From: Trissonchulus latispiculum | Lineage: Eukaryota; Nematoda; Enoplea; Enoplida; Ironidae | Assembly: GCA_030248195.1 (NCBI GenBank) | Contig: JASAND010022061.1 | Span: 1 to 64,000 of the forward strand | DNA length: 64,000 bases | Reading direction: 5' to 3' | Shown: one piece after another, positions 11,888 through 23,136 of the stretch | Numbering within the stretch: the first letter of the stretch is position 1 | Layout of the letters: every line of letters begins with the position of its first letter | Translations under genes and position numbers: made by a program | The notes under the pieces: model-generated | The model's input: only the letters and a program-made list of their open reading frames with translations | Databases searched by the model: none | What the model was told of the DNA's origin: nothing

Positions 11888-12872
11888 TTGGATTCTGGCT
11901 TCTTCTGTTTAGTTGTAGCTCTGTACTTCTTGAAGACAGCAATTATGATAAATATTCCACAATTTCTTTATACCATCTTTTGCGTTTTGATTGCCTCAAT
12001 AACAGTTCCGCTGTACATTTCTGTCTGGATAACATTCCTGGAAGCACCGCCGAAATACCATGAAGAATTCCTTCTATACTCTAGCCATGAGCCTAGCAGT
12101 ATACGAGATATTGTGCTTTTAGTTTCGCATGTAATCCTCAGTATATTATATGTGATTAATCCAGTACTATCAACAGGTATTATAGTAGGCTCTTGGTATT
12201 CTTTCTTTAATGTGGAACATACTACTGCATGTGACATGTATTTCTGTGAACAGGTTGGTTGCGGTTGCGTCTCTAAGCAAATATGACTACTATTTCTCCA
12301 GAACCACCGTTCCTTCAGTGATTGTCGGCTGCAACATTCTTTCAGTGCTTAATTTGGCATTCGGTTACGGATGTGGCTGTAGTCTTACATTTCAGTACGG
12401 CTATATGCTAAGATGGACCTATTATGACATGTTTTCATAGAGGTGAAGTTTTTCGAGTCTACATGGGGGAGGAACGGTTTCATTGGTTGTAGCTATGTCG
12501 GACTTACTGTACAGCTACATCTTCTAGTTTGGTGACTGCAGAGATCTCGTGCAGTTCAAGATTCATCGGACCTTGCTTTTTCGCACCCGGCATTCAACGT
12601 TTCTTCAAAGAACGAAAGCTAATTTATCAGTTTAGCATAATCACCTTTGTATGTTTCACGTTCGTTGCTTCAAATTGGGTGACAGAAGATTTGGAAACTA
12701 GGTAAGTACCATTAGCAAACAGCTAGGAGTTTGTATTTCCGGGGTGACTACGTTCACAAACAGTGCTGTCAACCCATACATTTATGTAGCATTTAGTTCA
12801 GAGGTTAGAAAGAAATTTGAGACAGTTTTGTTTCAGGATTTCACTTCTGTATTTGTCATGCGAGAAAAATGA
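11888..12872 (+). pseudogene. srx-like seven-transmembrane receptor, decayed
   Basis: Fragments of a rhodopsin-like receptor appear in several frames. The first frame (11888-12286) has hydrophobic helices. A second frame (from 12210) carries the end of TM3 with the motif ISVNRLVAVASLSKYDYYFS, typical of nematode Srx receptors (usually ISxNRFxAI). A later frame has a TM6-like FKERKLIYQFSIITF. The last carries TM7 with NPYIY followed by VRKKFETV and a stop at 12872. At least two frame changes and internal stops separate the pieces. A GTAAGT donor at 12700 has no plausible acceptor before TM7. Family members are chemosensory receptors in nematodes. Best read as a pseudogene, though short introns could explain part of the disorder. 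Confidence 0.65.
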
Positions 12873-14212
12873 CAGAATTTGAATAAAATTCAAGCACACT
12901 TTTTCTTAGTTATATCGTGTATGTCTTTTTGCCTCATGTACTGTTGCCATTTTGTTAGTTATTGATACAAAGCCTAACGTTTGTGCTGGGAACCAATTCC
13001 TTGCCAATTGGTGTGTATATGAAAGATTGTAGTTGCTGGCTTGAATATGAACGGTGATACCTAGCGTTTTAGAACGGCAGGGTTGAACAAGCCGAAATGC
13101 CAACGGCCGGCCGGCCGTTGGCCATTTTTGGCCGGCGGCTAGTCGGACATATTTTTCAATGTCTGAAGGCAATCTGAGCTGGAAAGCTGTAAAATATTTA
13201 TATTATGCATTACAAAGACAACGGAAACGCTTTTTACTTCTTATATTGGGAAACAGTTTACGTTCAGTCTTGGATTTATTTTGTGATCATTTGCTGTTCT
13301 GCTCAAATTGCTTTGTTAGCTACAACTATTTGTGTTGAACCGGCGGCTTAACAGCTGAATAGCCAGACACTCAGCCAGCTGTTCCAAAGTAAGCAAAATA
13401 AGCTAACATTGATTATAAAAATAACCCTGCTCCGTATTAGCAAGAGTATTAGCCATGCGTTTTTATATTGTTCTACTATTTGCTTAGTTTGTAGATATTA
13501 ACATAGGTTTCTGGGTGATTTTGTATCTGTATCAGTGTCAGTTTTATTGTCGTACATTTCTACTGAGTAAAGTATAATATGAAACGCATGGCAAACTCTT
13601 TGTGAACTAACCAGTCTTTGCCCTTAATAAATTTAGCCTCATAACCCAGTATATCACTGTTTGCAATTCCCATAGAGTTAGGAAAAGCCAACACTTTATG
13701 AACCACTATCCCAAAAGTAGTCCATTAGCCCAAAAGTTTTCCAGTTCACGTTAACAAAATAAAGGCTTTCTCATTTACACCAGTAAGATTTCAGAACCAG
13801 AAGAAATCCAAAAGTACCCAGATCTGGACGCCTCTAAATATAGTATCAGCTAAATACGAAAAGCCACACAGTATTAGAAGGTTGGAAGGGTTACGCAACC
13901 AAACCTTACGGGTGGGAAACTGTGCGCAAATGGTTCAAATGTCGACCTGCTGGAGATGTAGTTCCAGTCGACCTAAGCGAACGAGCTTAAGTGTATCCTA
14001 GAGACCGGAGACAAACCAAAATGTTAAATAGCCAACGCTCAAAACTAGAATTCAGAAATTCCCAAAAGTTTGCTGTAGAATATACACTTAAATTTAATAA
14101 GCTACCTAAACCCAGTCCACTAAATAAAAACCTTACTTCTGGCGCGAAAGCGTCATCCAAAAATGTCACAACAGTTTGGGAACGAATTCCAACTTAAGCT
14201 TGGTTCGATTGT
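12873..14212. other. Intergenic, nothing assigned
   Basis: AT-rich. A GC-rich block near 13095-13145 is built from GGCCGGCCGGCC-type words in inverted order. No gene supported. Confidence 0.35.
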
Positions 14213-14284
14213 GCCCTGATGGCTCAATGGCAGAGCGTTGGCCTAGACAGCCAAAGGTTGTGGGTTCGATCCCCACCTCGGGCC
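14213..14284 (+). tRNA. tRNA-like gene with anticodon AGA and a short variable loop
   Basis: D stem GCTC/GAGC, anticodon stem TTGGC/GCCAA with loop CTAGACA (anticodon AGA) and T stem GTGGG/CCCAC with TTCGATC all pair perfectly. A TTTTT terminator follows. The acceptor GCCCTGA/CTCGGGC pairs at four outer positions, with two mismatches and a wobble inside. AGA would specify serine, but the variable loop has only five bases whereas tRNA-Ser has a long variable arm. So it is either an anticodon-shifted tRNA or a well-preserved pseudogene. Confidence 0.6.
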
Positions 14285-14899
14285 CGAATTTTTCGGGTCG
14301 GAGGTTCTGTAGATTTAACAATCTTAGTTTCACTTGTTCTTTCATTTACCTGAAGAGCACACGCTTCTAAACAAAAACCTAGTCTACTCAGAAAAACAAT
14401 GGTCTTAAAGATCGATACCGCATTAACTTGCAAAAAACACAATGAAAGAGGAGACGCCTGAAAAAGTTACAAACAGAAGAATAAGGACTCACAACAGAAA
14501 AAATTCCAACCCGAATTTCTACAGAAAATATTCAAGCAAATAAGTTTTACAAAAGCAAATTAATTACCATTATTAAAAAATTACTATTTAATCCGCTCAA
14601 TCATCCCTCAAACTACTTACAAATACTTTCAAAATACTTCCCTAAGCCGCACAGGCTACAACCAAAAATCCAGCAAACGTTGCATTGAAAATTCAGGAAA
14701 GCGACAAAGTCAAATTTAGGAACTAAACAAATAGGCTCCACAAGTTCTCCTTGGAACTAAATAGAATTGTAAGGTAAAAAAGAAATGGTCACCACTTACG
14801 TCAAACTGATAACAATAAAAAAGGCAGCAAAATACGGAATTGAGCAAACATACGACCGTCCACGTCAAAAGAATACACTAGACTGCTTGGACTGCAGCA

Positions 14900-15780
14900 C
14901 TCCAGATAGGCGTCTAGTAGACCGACCAATAAAAGTAAAATATTTATCAAACGTCTAAAATCAAAACGTCTAACGTTCATAACGTCTACTGACGAAACGA
15001 CTACTGACAAAATGTTTAAATTTTTCAAAGTTGTGTCACACGTCAAAACGTCAACTTTCCCACCTTTAACTGATTTAGATGCTATATATACTTGTTATTT
15101 TGGAAACACTTGTAAAATTTGGTTTGTATTATGTTTCCTTCGTTTTCAGTATATACGTGATTTGAAAAGTATATAATTAGTCTAAATTGGATCATGGGAT
15201 GTCAGCACAGGTGGACAAGGGGGGAATTCCCCCCCCCTCGGCGAAGTCGCCCACAAGGGGTCGCGAAATTGCTCCCACAAGGGTTAAGAAAATTGGCCAG
15301 AAGGGGTCAGAAAATTGCCCAAAAATTAAGTTTTACGACTAAAATTTCCAAAAATTTTTGGGCTTCGCAGGAATTTTTCAGTAAAAATTACTATTTTTAG
15401 CTAAAAAACGTCCAAAAAACACGTTTTGGCTAAAACATCGCTGTTTTTTTGTTAAAAAATGGCAAAAATCGCGTAAAAATCGCTTTAAAAAGTACCCTAA
15501 GAAAAAATCGCTCTCACAAGGGGTACCCAAATTTGCTTCCACAAGGGTCAGTGAAATTTGACCTCCCCGTTCAGGTATGGATGTCAGGGTATTTTTGCTT
15601 GGGTCACTGGGTCTTGGTCCCAAATTTTGTGTGCCCTTTTACGTTTTGAACGTGTCACACAATTTTGAACAATTTAGACGTTTTGTCAGTAGTCGCTTTG
15701 TCGTTAGACGTTTCGGCGGTAGATGTTATTAGTGTTAGACGCTTTGACTTTAGATTTTTTAAACGTACACCAGTAAAATG
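14900..15780. mobile_element. Inverted-repeat element with ACGTCTA-type iterated termini
   Basis: About 130 bases at 14930-15060 recur inverted at 15640-15775. Both arms are made of iterated words such as AAACGTCTAA and GACTACTGACAAAA. The interior carries a G-rich block (15210-15560) with repeated CACAAGGGG words. Exact ends and a target duplication could not be fixed, so this may be a non-autonomous DNA transposon. Confidence 0.55.
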
Positions 15781-16780
15781 ATGACGTTTTTATATAAGTT
15801 TTTATCGGCCTTTAAATCTACAAAGACACATGCCTGTTTTGCTACCTTATCTTTCAATCTAGGGAGAGAACGTTTATAATTTCACAACGCCACCTAAGTG
15901 CCAGGAAGGGCTAACAATACTAAGTGTAACTTCAACTTTCGTCTGGTATACGATTATGACGCCTTCATTAAAATTCGACCAAGATCGACTTAGAGAATCA
16001 GTCATATTTCACTCGTTTCAAGCTGACAGACCTGCAGCAAAATTGACTGTCGAAGACCTCAACCACTTTAGCATATGAACTATGAAAACTATGATACATA
16101 CTATGATACTATGAAAAATGCATTTGTACAAAACTAGAAGACGTTGGATAACAAAATGATACCAATCCTAAAACACCGAAGTTCGAAGTTAAATATGGGT
16201 GCTCTGGCACTATGAATTCCGTCCCTATTTATGCAATATTCACTTGATTTCCCATGTACCTGACAAAGCTAGTCTTTTTATAAGAGATATTTTAAACCAG
16301 TCTATATGTCTATATTGCTGGAATGCTCATTCTGTCAACTCCACCAGAGCAAAATGTAATAAATTAATAATTAATAAATTAATGAAATTAATAAAGTCAC
16401 GGAATAGAGACGTGCTGCAATTCTTTACGACAAAGTTTTTGATGCAATTCATGGCACAGAGTGATGTTTCCAGTGATAACTCTCTTGGTTCCCACCAGGT
16501 GTGCAGACCAGTGGTTTAAACTGAGTATACTGATATATCCACTGATGCAAACATCAACACTACTGATATTGGCATCAGACTCTGTGATGCCACGCATATT
16601 AGCTATGTTGTGAACTTCAACTGTTTCAGAATGCGAACCAACGTCCTGAGTATTCAACTTCTACAGTATCCGCGTTTTTAGTGCTCACTTTGAATTATGG
16701 TAATAAATATTAAAACATTAATAATAATGAAAATATGAACTAAGAAATATGCGGTGTCAAAAGAGTTCGACACCACCGTG
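15781..16780. other. Intergenic, nothing assigned
   Basis: AT-rich sequence. The open frame at 16199-16519 shows no domain or start context. No RNA or repeat seen. Confidence 0.3.
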
Positions 16781-17060
16781 TAGGCAGAAGCCACAGGAGC
16801 ACGGACATCCAGTTACCCAGGTGGTCTACTGGTCCCGTAGTGTGCTGTACAGCTGGGACTTGGCCTACCCAGTTCCCTAGATGGTCACTTCTCAGACTTC
16901 AGTGCCTGCCGGTGTACACTTAAATTATTATCTCCTGTAAATTTTACCCCCAGTAATAAATTCCTAGGAAATTATTACTCCCCAGTAAAGATTTCCTAGT
17001 ATACATTTACTCCCAGTAAAAATTCCCCTGTGAAATATTTACCCCCTTAGAAATTTTACT
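16781..17060. repeat. Degenerate short repeats (GGTGGTCACTGGT and CCCAGTAAA words)
   Basis: The phrase GTTCCCTAGGTGGTCACTGG and variants occurs near 16813 and 16870 and again near 18829 and 18892. From 16930 to 17060 a second word (ACTCCCAGTAAA with variants) recurs five times. They look like decayed tandem repeats shared by two sites 2 kb apart. Confidence 0.5.
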
Positions 17061-17527
17061 CCCTAAAATAGAAAAAGATAGAACTACTTCAACATTTGAA
17101 ATACTTGACAGTTTCAGTCACTTGACAATATAATTTACTGTTACATCGGGTGATCGGTTCTAAACAGTTCCCAGTTAGTCACTGGACCGACTTTGTGCGT
17201 TGCCGACAAGTTTAATTTGCCTCACCGACGTCCGACTTCGCTAGTTGCATAAAATTTGGAAGGTCAAGCACAATTATCCGGATTTTGGCCTGCCCAGTCA
17301 AGGAATTTTACACAGCATACAGTGGCTAGCGGAAAAGACTTGGTCCATCCGGATCAACCTCTGTCTGCCTGGAATCGGAATTGGTCCACCTGGGATGGAC
17401 TTTAGTAGGCGGGTGGCAGCAACATGGTCTGGCCAACGGAATAGTAGTGGGTGAAAGCGGTCTACCAATGTACAACTACGAGACAAGTCTTCAAGTAAAA
17501 TCGATGTAGCACTGGGGTCTGTTTTAT

Positions 17528-18356
17528 AAACACTCATGAACGTTCATAAGTGTATTATTTCATAGGTATACTTTGAGAATGCGTTTCATAATGTCATAAG
17601 TTATAAGTATTTTTTTCATCAATGCTTCATAAGTAATTATCATAGGTGATTTCTTGCTATATTCATAAGCGCTTGTTTCATAAAAAAATTGTGACCTTGA
17701 ATATGTACATGCTATTTTACTTATGAAAATGTTCATTTTTTTCATTGGTTAGAGCTTCCTGTGAATTTTCATGATTTTAATTCATTACTTAGTTTTAGCG
17801 AAGCCAATCTTTCCCAAGGAGTTAGCAGATGAACCGTCTGCATTTCTGTAGCAAAAATGACTCAATTTTTCCAGAAACTCCAACACAAATTTGAACTATT
17901 TTTCTGTCAGATAGGGTAACCCTGTTGGAATATTTCAATAATATGTTTGTTTGCTAGTGTCAGCTTTGCAAGTATAGTTGGCACGAAATCCGCTTCTATT
18001 ATAAACTTCGCTGATTAAATTTAGAAATTTCAAAAATTTGTCTCAAACATTCATTAAACTAATTTTTCATGATCAGTGACATTTGCAACCCCATCGAAGC
18101 CATTCATATTAACTCTACCTTTTTCTCAAAGCATAAATAAATATAATATGTATATAAATATACACAATATAGGCGCCGTTTATATATTATCGCTAGTAAC
18201 CATCGTTTAGGCTCCTATGAAAATTGTTAATGCCACTTATGAATTTCTTTAAATTTCATAAGTGCTTTATGCAACACTTACCCGTGACACCTATGAGCCT
18301 ATCAACCTATGGACTTATGAACTTATGAAAATTCACCTATGAATTTTATGAAACAT
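17528..18356. mobile_element. Candidate inverted-repeat element with TTCATAAG iterated ends
   Basis: The left part (17528-17690) repeats TTCATAAG many times; the right part (18205-18355) repeats its complement CTTATGAA and the word CACCTATGA. The mirrored arrangement suggests terminal inverted repeats made of iterated short words. Ends and target duplication are not resolved. Confidence 0.45.
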
Positions 18357-18823
18357 ACTTCTGCTGCGCATTTTTACCTAATGCTGTGCACAATTTTACT
18401 CGATACTGCGAACTGTAACCTAAACTTACTGACAAAACTTTAAGCCTTTTAGTCAGGTAACGAACTCTATTCACAAGTGTTCAGTATCAAGAAAAACTGA
18501 TAATACGAAAATGCAATGTGCACTAAAGGAGTAACTGATTGCCAGCAGTAACGAATTGTGAATGTTCGCCAGCTTAGGAAGCCCGCGCCGGTGTAGATGG
18601 ACTATGGGGACTTTGTCAAATTGGTGCGGACAGCTCTCATTCGTAGAGCATTTTGTCCACCACTCAAGTGCAGAGTGTGTCCCAGTAGAAATAGACTCTT
18701 CCATTGGAAGCAGACTCAGTCCAGTGGAAATAGACTCTGTCCAGAGTGAAACAGACTTTGGCTGTCGGTACTGGACTGTCTGCTACTGAAGTCGGACTCT
18801 GTGCCCCTACGCTGCAGACTTTG

Positions 18824-18960
18824 GCTACCGAGTTCCCTAGGTGGTCACTGGTGCCGCACTTGTGCTGAACAGTTGTGACTTGGCCTGCCCAAGTTCCCTA
18901 GGTGGTCACTGGTCTTGTGACCTGTGCTAGTGCGACTTTGTGGACCAATATCGTGACTTC
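18824..18960. repeat. Two tandem copies of a ~63-bp repeat
   Basis: GTTCCCTAGGTGGTCACTGG occurs at about 18829 and again at 18892, followed by related text (TGTGCTGAACAGTTGTGACT and similar). Same family as the repeat near 16.8 kb. Confidence 0.5.
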
Positions 18961-19185
18961 TGTCTGCACGGTGGGGCCGAACTCTTTTAGCAGATGCAAT
19001 ACTCGATAGATTTCCTGAGACACGTGGAGAGCATGAAGTTATCAGCCTCAAGGCAACAAAACAACTAGCTGATTCTAAACCGGCAACTGAGCAGACTAGA
19101 CTATCCCAAACCATCTTTTAGTGAAAGTGCTTCAACCTCAAAATTAAAATGTACTTAGTTTCAGCTCTCTCAGTCTCTCTGCTAC

Positions 19186-19440
19186 CTGTCCACATGAAAA
19201 TTTACAATTTCGGTCTTTTTAGATCCCTTTATTTGGAGACGACTGTTTCAGAGATAAACAGCATGCCATCCAACCTGTCCACGTGAAATTCCCTGTGCTA
19301 CTTCGGTCGTTTGGATCCCTTTTATTTGGTGACGAATGTTTCAGAGATAAAACTGTACGCCACCCAAAATCAACCAATGAAATTCCCGCAATTTCGGTCG
19401 TTTGAATCCCTTTTATTTGGATACGACTGCTTCATAGGCC
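19186..19440 (+). repeat. Three tandem copies of an ~85-95-bp unit
   Basis: Each copy contains GAAATTCCC, TTTCGGTCGTTTGGATCCC, TTTTATTTGG and ACGACTGTTTCAGAGATAAA with small changes. It adjoins the left end of the inverted-repeat element at 19440-21610. Confidence 0.7.
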
Positions 19441-19509
19441 CTATTTCTTTAAAGATTAAAATGGTCGGATTAAACGGATTAAAAACCAGCAGGATTAAAA
19501 CTTTTAACC

Positions 19510-19640
19510 TCTATTTCTTTATTGCAGGATTAAACGGATTAAACAGATTAAAATTAACTCGTTTAATCCTGCTGTTTTAACTAGCAGATTAAACGAGTTA
19601 ATTTTAATCCGTTTAATCCTGCAATAAAGAAATAGAAGTC
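19510..19640. repeat. Near-perfect hairpin with ~60-bp arms
   Basis: The arm from TCTATTTCTTTATTGCAGG to TTTAATCCTGCT is mirrored by AGCAGATTAAACGAG through to CAATAAAGAAATAGA around a short spacer. It lies at the left end of the larger element and is made of the same GGATTAAAC words. Confidence 0.7.
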
Positions 19641-20263
19641 AAAAGTTTTAATCCTGCAAGATTTTAATCCACGGGTTAAAACCAGACATGTGCAGGAGGG
19701 GAAGTTTTGGGGGGGGTGAAGGGCGGCCGAAGGCCGCCGAAAAACCGGATTTTCCGGTTTTTTACTGGAAAAATCCGGATTCTGGGGGGGGGGGTGAGGG
19801 ACCCCTCACTGGGGGGGGTGAGCTCAGGTCTGGGGGGGTGAAACCCCCCCCAAACCCCCCCAAGCACACGTATGGTTAAAACTAATTCAAACGCTATTTC
19901 TTTATTGCTGGGATTAATTAACTGGAAGTAGTTTTCGGGAACTTCTAATTAGTCCTTGAACTACTTAAAGCGCAAAACTTTCCCAGTTGACCTGAAATTT
20001 GATGTGGGTGTGTTTCCAGTCGCACTAAAGTGAATGGCAACATGTCATTTCATTTCGAAAAATTCAGTTTTTTCTCGTTTCTTTTGCAAGAATGACCAAA
20101 AGGAACGGAACCGAAACATTTGTCACCGATTTCATGAAAAAACTTACAGTATCTCGACTATTTATTCAACTGCCATAGCGGAAACGAATTAATGTCACAA
20201 ATACCTAAATTTACTAAATTTTATTGGTTTTTCTATGTTTGAGTCCGGACCGCGGCACCCGCA

Positions 20264-20429
20264 GTGTCAGTGGACGTGGTGGCCATTCTAGGTTCATACT
20301 AAAGTAGGATTGAATATAGCGAATTTTAACCGCTCTATTTGAGCGCAAGCATTGGCCTGAAAACGCAAATTCTGTATATTCAATCCTACTTTACCCGAAA
20401 CTTAGAATGGCCACCACGTCCACTGACAC
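20264..20429. mobile_element. 166-bp hairpin element (foldback MITE)
   Basis: Both ends start GTGTCAGTGGACGTGGTGGC when read inwards, and the match continues through CATTCTA and TAGGATTGAATATA, giving arms of about 60 bases and a ~50-base loop. It is nested in the 19.4-21.6 kb element. A target duplication could not be defined. Confidence 0.7.
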
Positions 20430-21612
20430 CGGCGCCAATCTACTTCGGTAGTCAGATGTCAAAGGAAAAATCTGAGAATCTGAAATTAATGACTTGTACC
20501 GAATATCATGTCGGTTAGCAAAATAATCAAAAAAAATGGTCGCCAAGATTAGCAAGTACGAATATATAATAGTAACAACGGTAGGTTTGGCTTTTTTCGA
20601 AATAGCCAGTGTTGGGCATTGGCCAATTCATTTCTAGATGGCACGGATTGGTGACACAAAAATTTTGTCGTCTGGAAATCTGGAAATAAACTGAAATATA
20701 TGCACAACCTGAAGTTTGCCTGTTTTCCCAACTTTGTCAAGCAACTACTTTAGCTAGAAAACGCTAATTGGAGCAAATGAAAAAGAGTCCCGGAGTATTT
20801 TTGTGGAAAACATTTGTGTTAAATGGCAACCTTTCCGCTTGCATGGTAGATACTTCAGAATCGCTGAAAAAATTGGTCGCAATTGGGAAAAATCAACGTT
20901 TTTAATCTTACAGCATATATGGGACAGTGACTAAATTAAATGCCTCAGTTAATTTGCCTGTGTAATGACACCTTGCTTCTATTGTCCGGCTTGCGTAACA
21001 GAAGAAATATATAATAAAAAACTGTTATAAACTGCGTCTTTGCTAACAGATTCCAAAAAGGTTGGCAATTTTGAGAAAGTAACTTTTGTATTTTTAGCAG
21101 ATTTATTTATTTAGCTAACATAAATGTTAGGTTTTTAAGAATAGCTAAGCTCAACACTAACATCAAATATCCAATGAAAATGCAGTAAGTGTCATTACGG
21201 CAGTGACAGCGCCGTCTATATATGCAGTTGCTGATTGTAAAGGCAACTTTCCGCTGACTTAGTTTTTAATCAGTTTAACCTCCGTAGCAGCACGGGAATT
21301 AAAAATCAGTTCAAAATTAGCCAGCAGGATTAAACGGATTAAAATTAATCCTTAAAGAAATATAAATTACGGCGGTCGGATTAAAATTAACCGTCTTATT
21401 TTTAGTCCTGCTAAGCAATAAAGAAATAGGTTGGATTAAATATTTTAATCCTGCATGATTAAAGAAACAGGATTAAAGGTCGGATTAAAAGCAGCTCGTT
21501 TAACTCGTTTAACTCGCAGGATTAAAATTTAATCCGTTTAATCCTGCTAGCTATTTCTTTAGTGTGGATTAATTTTAATCTAATCCGTTTAATCCTTAAA
21601 GAAATATACCCT

Positions 21613-23038
21613 AACATGAGCTTCTGAGTTGTGTGTGATACATAAACAAATTAACCTAATTATGATAATTGGCCAGTTGATAACATTTCTTATCGAAACA
21701 CGACAGCTCTGACAACTGTAAAACATTAAGAGTCTAAAGATAGATATTCAGCGACAGAAACTACTATAAAATTTAAAGTCTTCAAGTATTTAGTCTTTTA
21801 ATATGCTGCAATAACCGTCACGCGTGGAACACAGCCTTTTAAACTTTCCAAAAAGTATGCTTCAAATGGAGACTGAAGCAAATATCAATTTTGAAAGTAT
21901 TATCATAATTGATAAATTCAGACTCCGAATCTATCTAAGACTCAGAATAAATAAACTTATTGAGCCTGTTTTATTAAACTTGTATTTTAAATTTTATTCA
22001 GCAAAATAGGCGATTTAAAATTCCATTGGCATCCCTTTCTGAACCGATAAATCCGAAAAACCGAAAGCAGAGGTTTTCAAATTTGAATTCAAACTGCAGA
22101 GGAGAACTAGGCAAAACCCCTTTTTGTGTATTTCGAAATTCTACAAAAATAGTATGTATCACGTCGATTGAAGATAGAGCTGGCGAGCTCTTCCAAATCG
22201 TGAAGATAAGATGTTATTTTTGAGATCAGAGTGCACCACACAAACAAGTAGTTATGTAGGCTGAAAGAAGATACCCATGTTCCTCTGGTTTGGATCCAAT
22301 TTGTAATTAGATACGCGAACTTGCTTTACTACAAGTCTTTATACATACTTGCTTAGTTAGTTTCTGCTTCATGATAAAGAAACATACAATACCAAACCTC
22401 TGGATTTGCAGGTTCAACCGAAAGTGACATAGTAATAATTAGTATGTAGTAGTGACCGAGAGTATATGACTTTTCAGTTGTAAACCTGAAATGTGCTTAA
22501 ATCACCAACTGAGTGGAGACGAAAAACAACTGAAGCTGAAGTTAAGCAATTCGTACTATTTTTGGCTTAAATCCATTGATCTATGACGCTGTCATTCATA
22601 GGGGCATTGAGGCATTAGTTTTAGTTTTAGTTCTTTTGCATTAGTTTTAGTATACTAAATATAAATAATGAAACAATGCTAACCATAATTGTATATATTA
22701 AGACACAAATAATGTATATACATATCAGTATGAGTACAGCAACAACAATAACAACAGCAGTAACAACAGTGATCGTTTCAATTTTTATTTACTTCCAAAG
22801 CTTCCTGTGCCTGAACCTAAAAACAGGAGAAGGTACTCAAGTTCAAAACACAATTAAATAATTAATTTATCCAGTATTTTCCAGAAAATGCTACTTATTT
22901 CTTGTCTTGCTGTCTATTGATAGAAGCACAAGACATGTTATTAATAACAACTTAATGACAGCTCATTAAAAGTTTTATCCTAATCATTAGTCCATCCAAA
23001 TTATTCTGAGCGAACATCCACAATTATTTTTGTCAACT
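21613..23038. other. Intergenic, nothing assigned
   Basis: AT-rich. The short frame at 22676-22861 is a low-complexity threonine/isoleucine run and not supported as a gene. Lies downstream of the SMAD-like gene. Confidence 0.35.
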
Positions 23039-23136
23039 TCATCTATTTTTACCTATGCCTGAGTCTTGACTTCGCCATCGATGGCCAAGGCGGGTGGATG
23101 GCTCGGAATGGAATGCTGATTCCGCGGTTGACGGAT
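23039..23136 (-). CDS. SMAD-like gene, last exon
   Basis: Acceptor TATTTCAG precedes base 23136; the two leading bases complete the codon left open by the previous exon, and the frame runs 32 codons to TGA at 23039. The donor used upstream is a strong GTAAGA, and phase agreement supports the join. An alternative is to ignore that donor and stop at 23469. Confidence 0.55.

Larger units (their letters stand above)
19441..21612. mobile_element. Element with GGATTAAACGGATTAAA-type terminal repeats
   Basis: Left and right ends are mirror images: TATTTCTTTAA followed by iterated GGATTAAACGGATTAAA at the left (19441-19560), and the complement ending in CTTAAAGAAATATA at the right (21320-21610). The first ~70 bases of each end align after reversal. 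The interior carries smaller palindromes and a G-tract block at 19690-19880. No transposase frame was found, so it is non-autonomous. The target duplication is unclear. Confidence 0.6.

Noticed and set aside
19676..19879. Proline/glycine-rich open frames on both strands, also at 42.1-43.3 and 49.7-50.1 kb
   Set aside because: Produced by G and C runs of the tract repeat family; the same frames recur wherever the repeat does.
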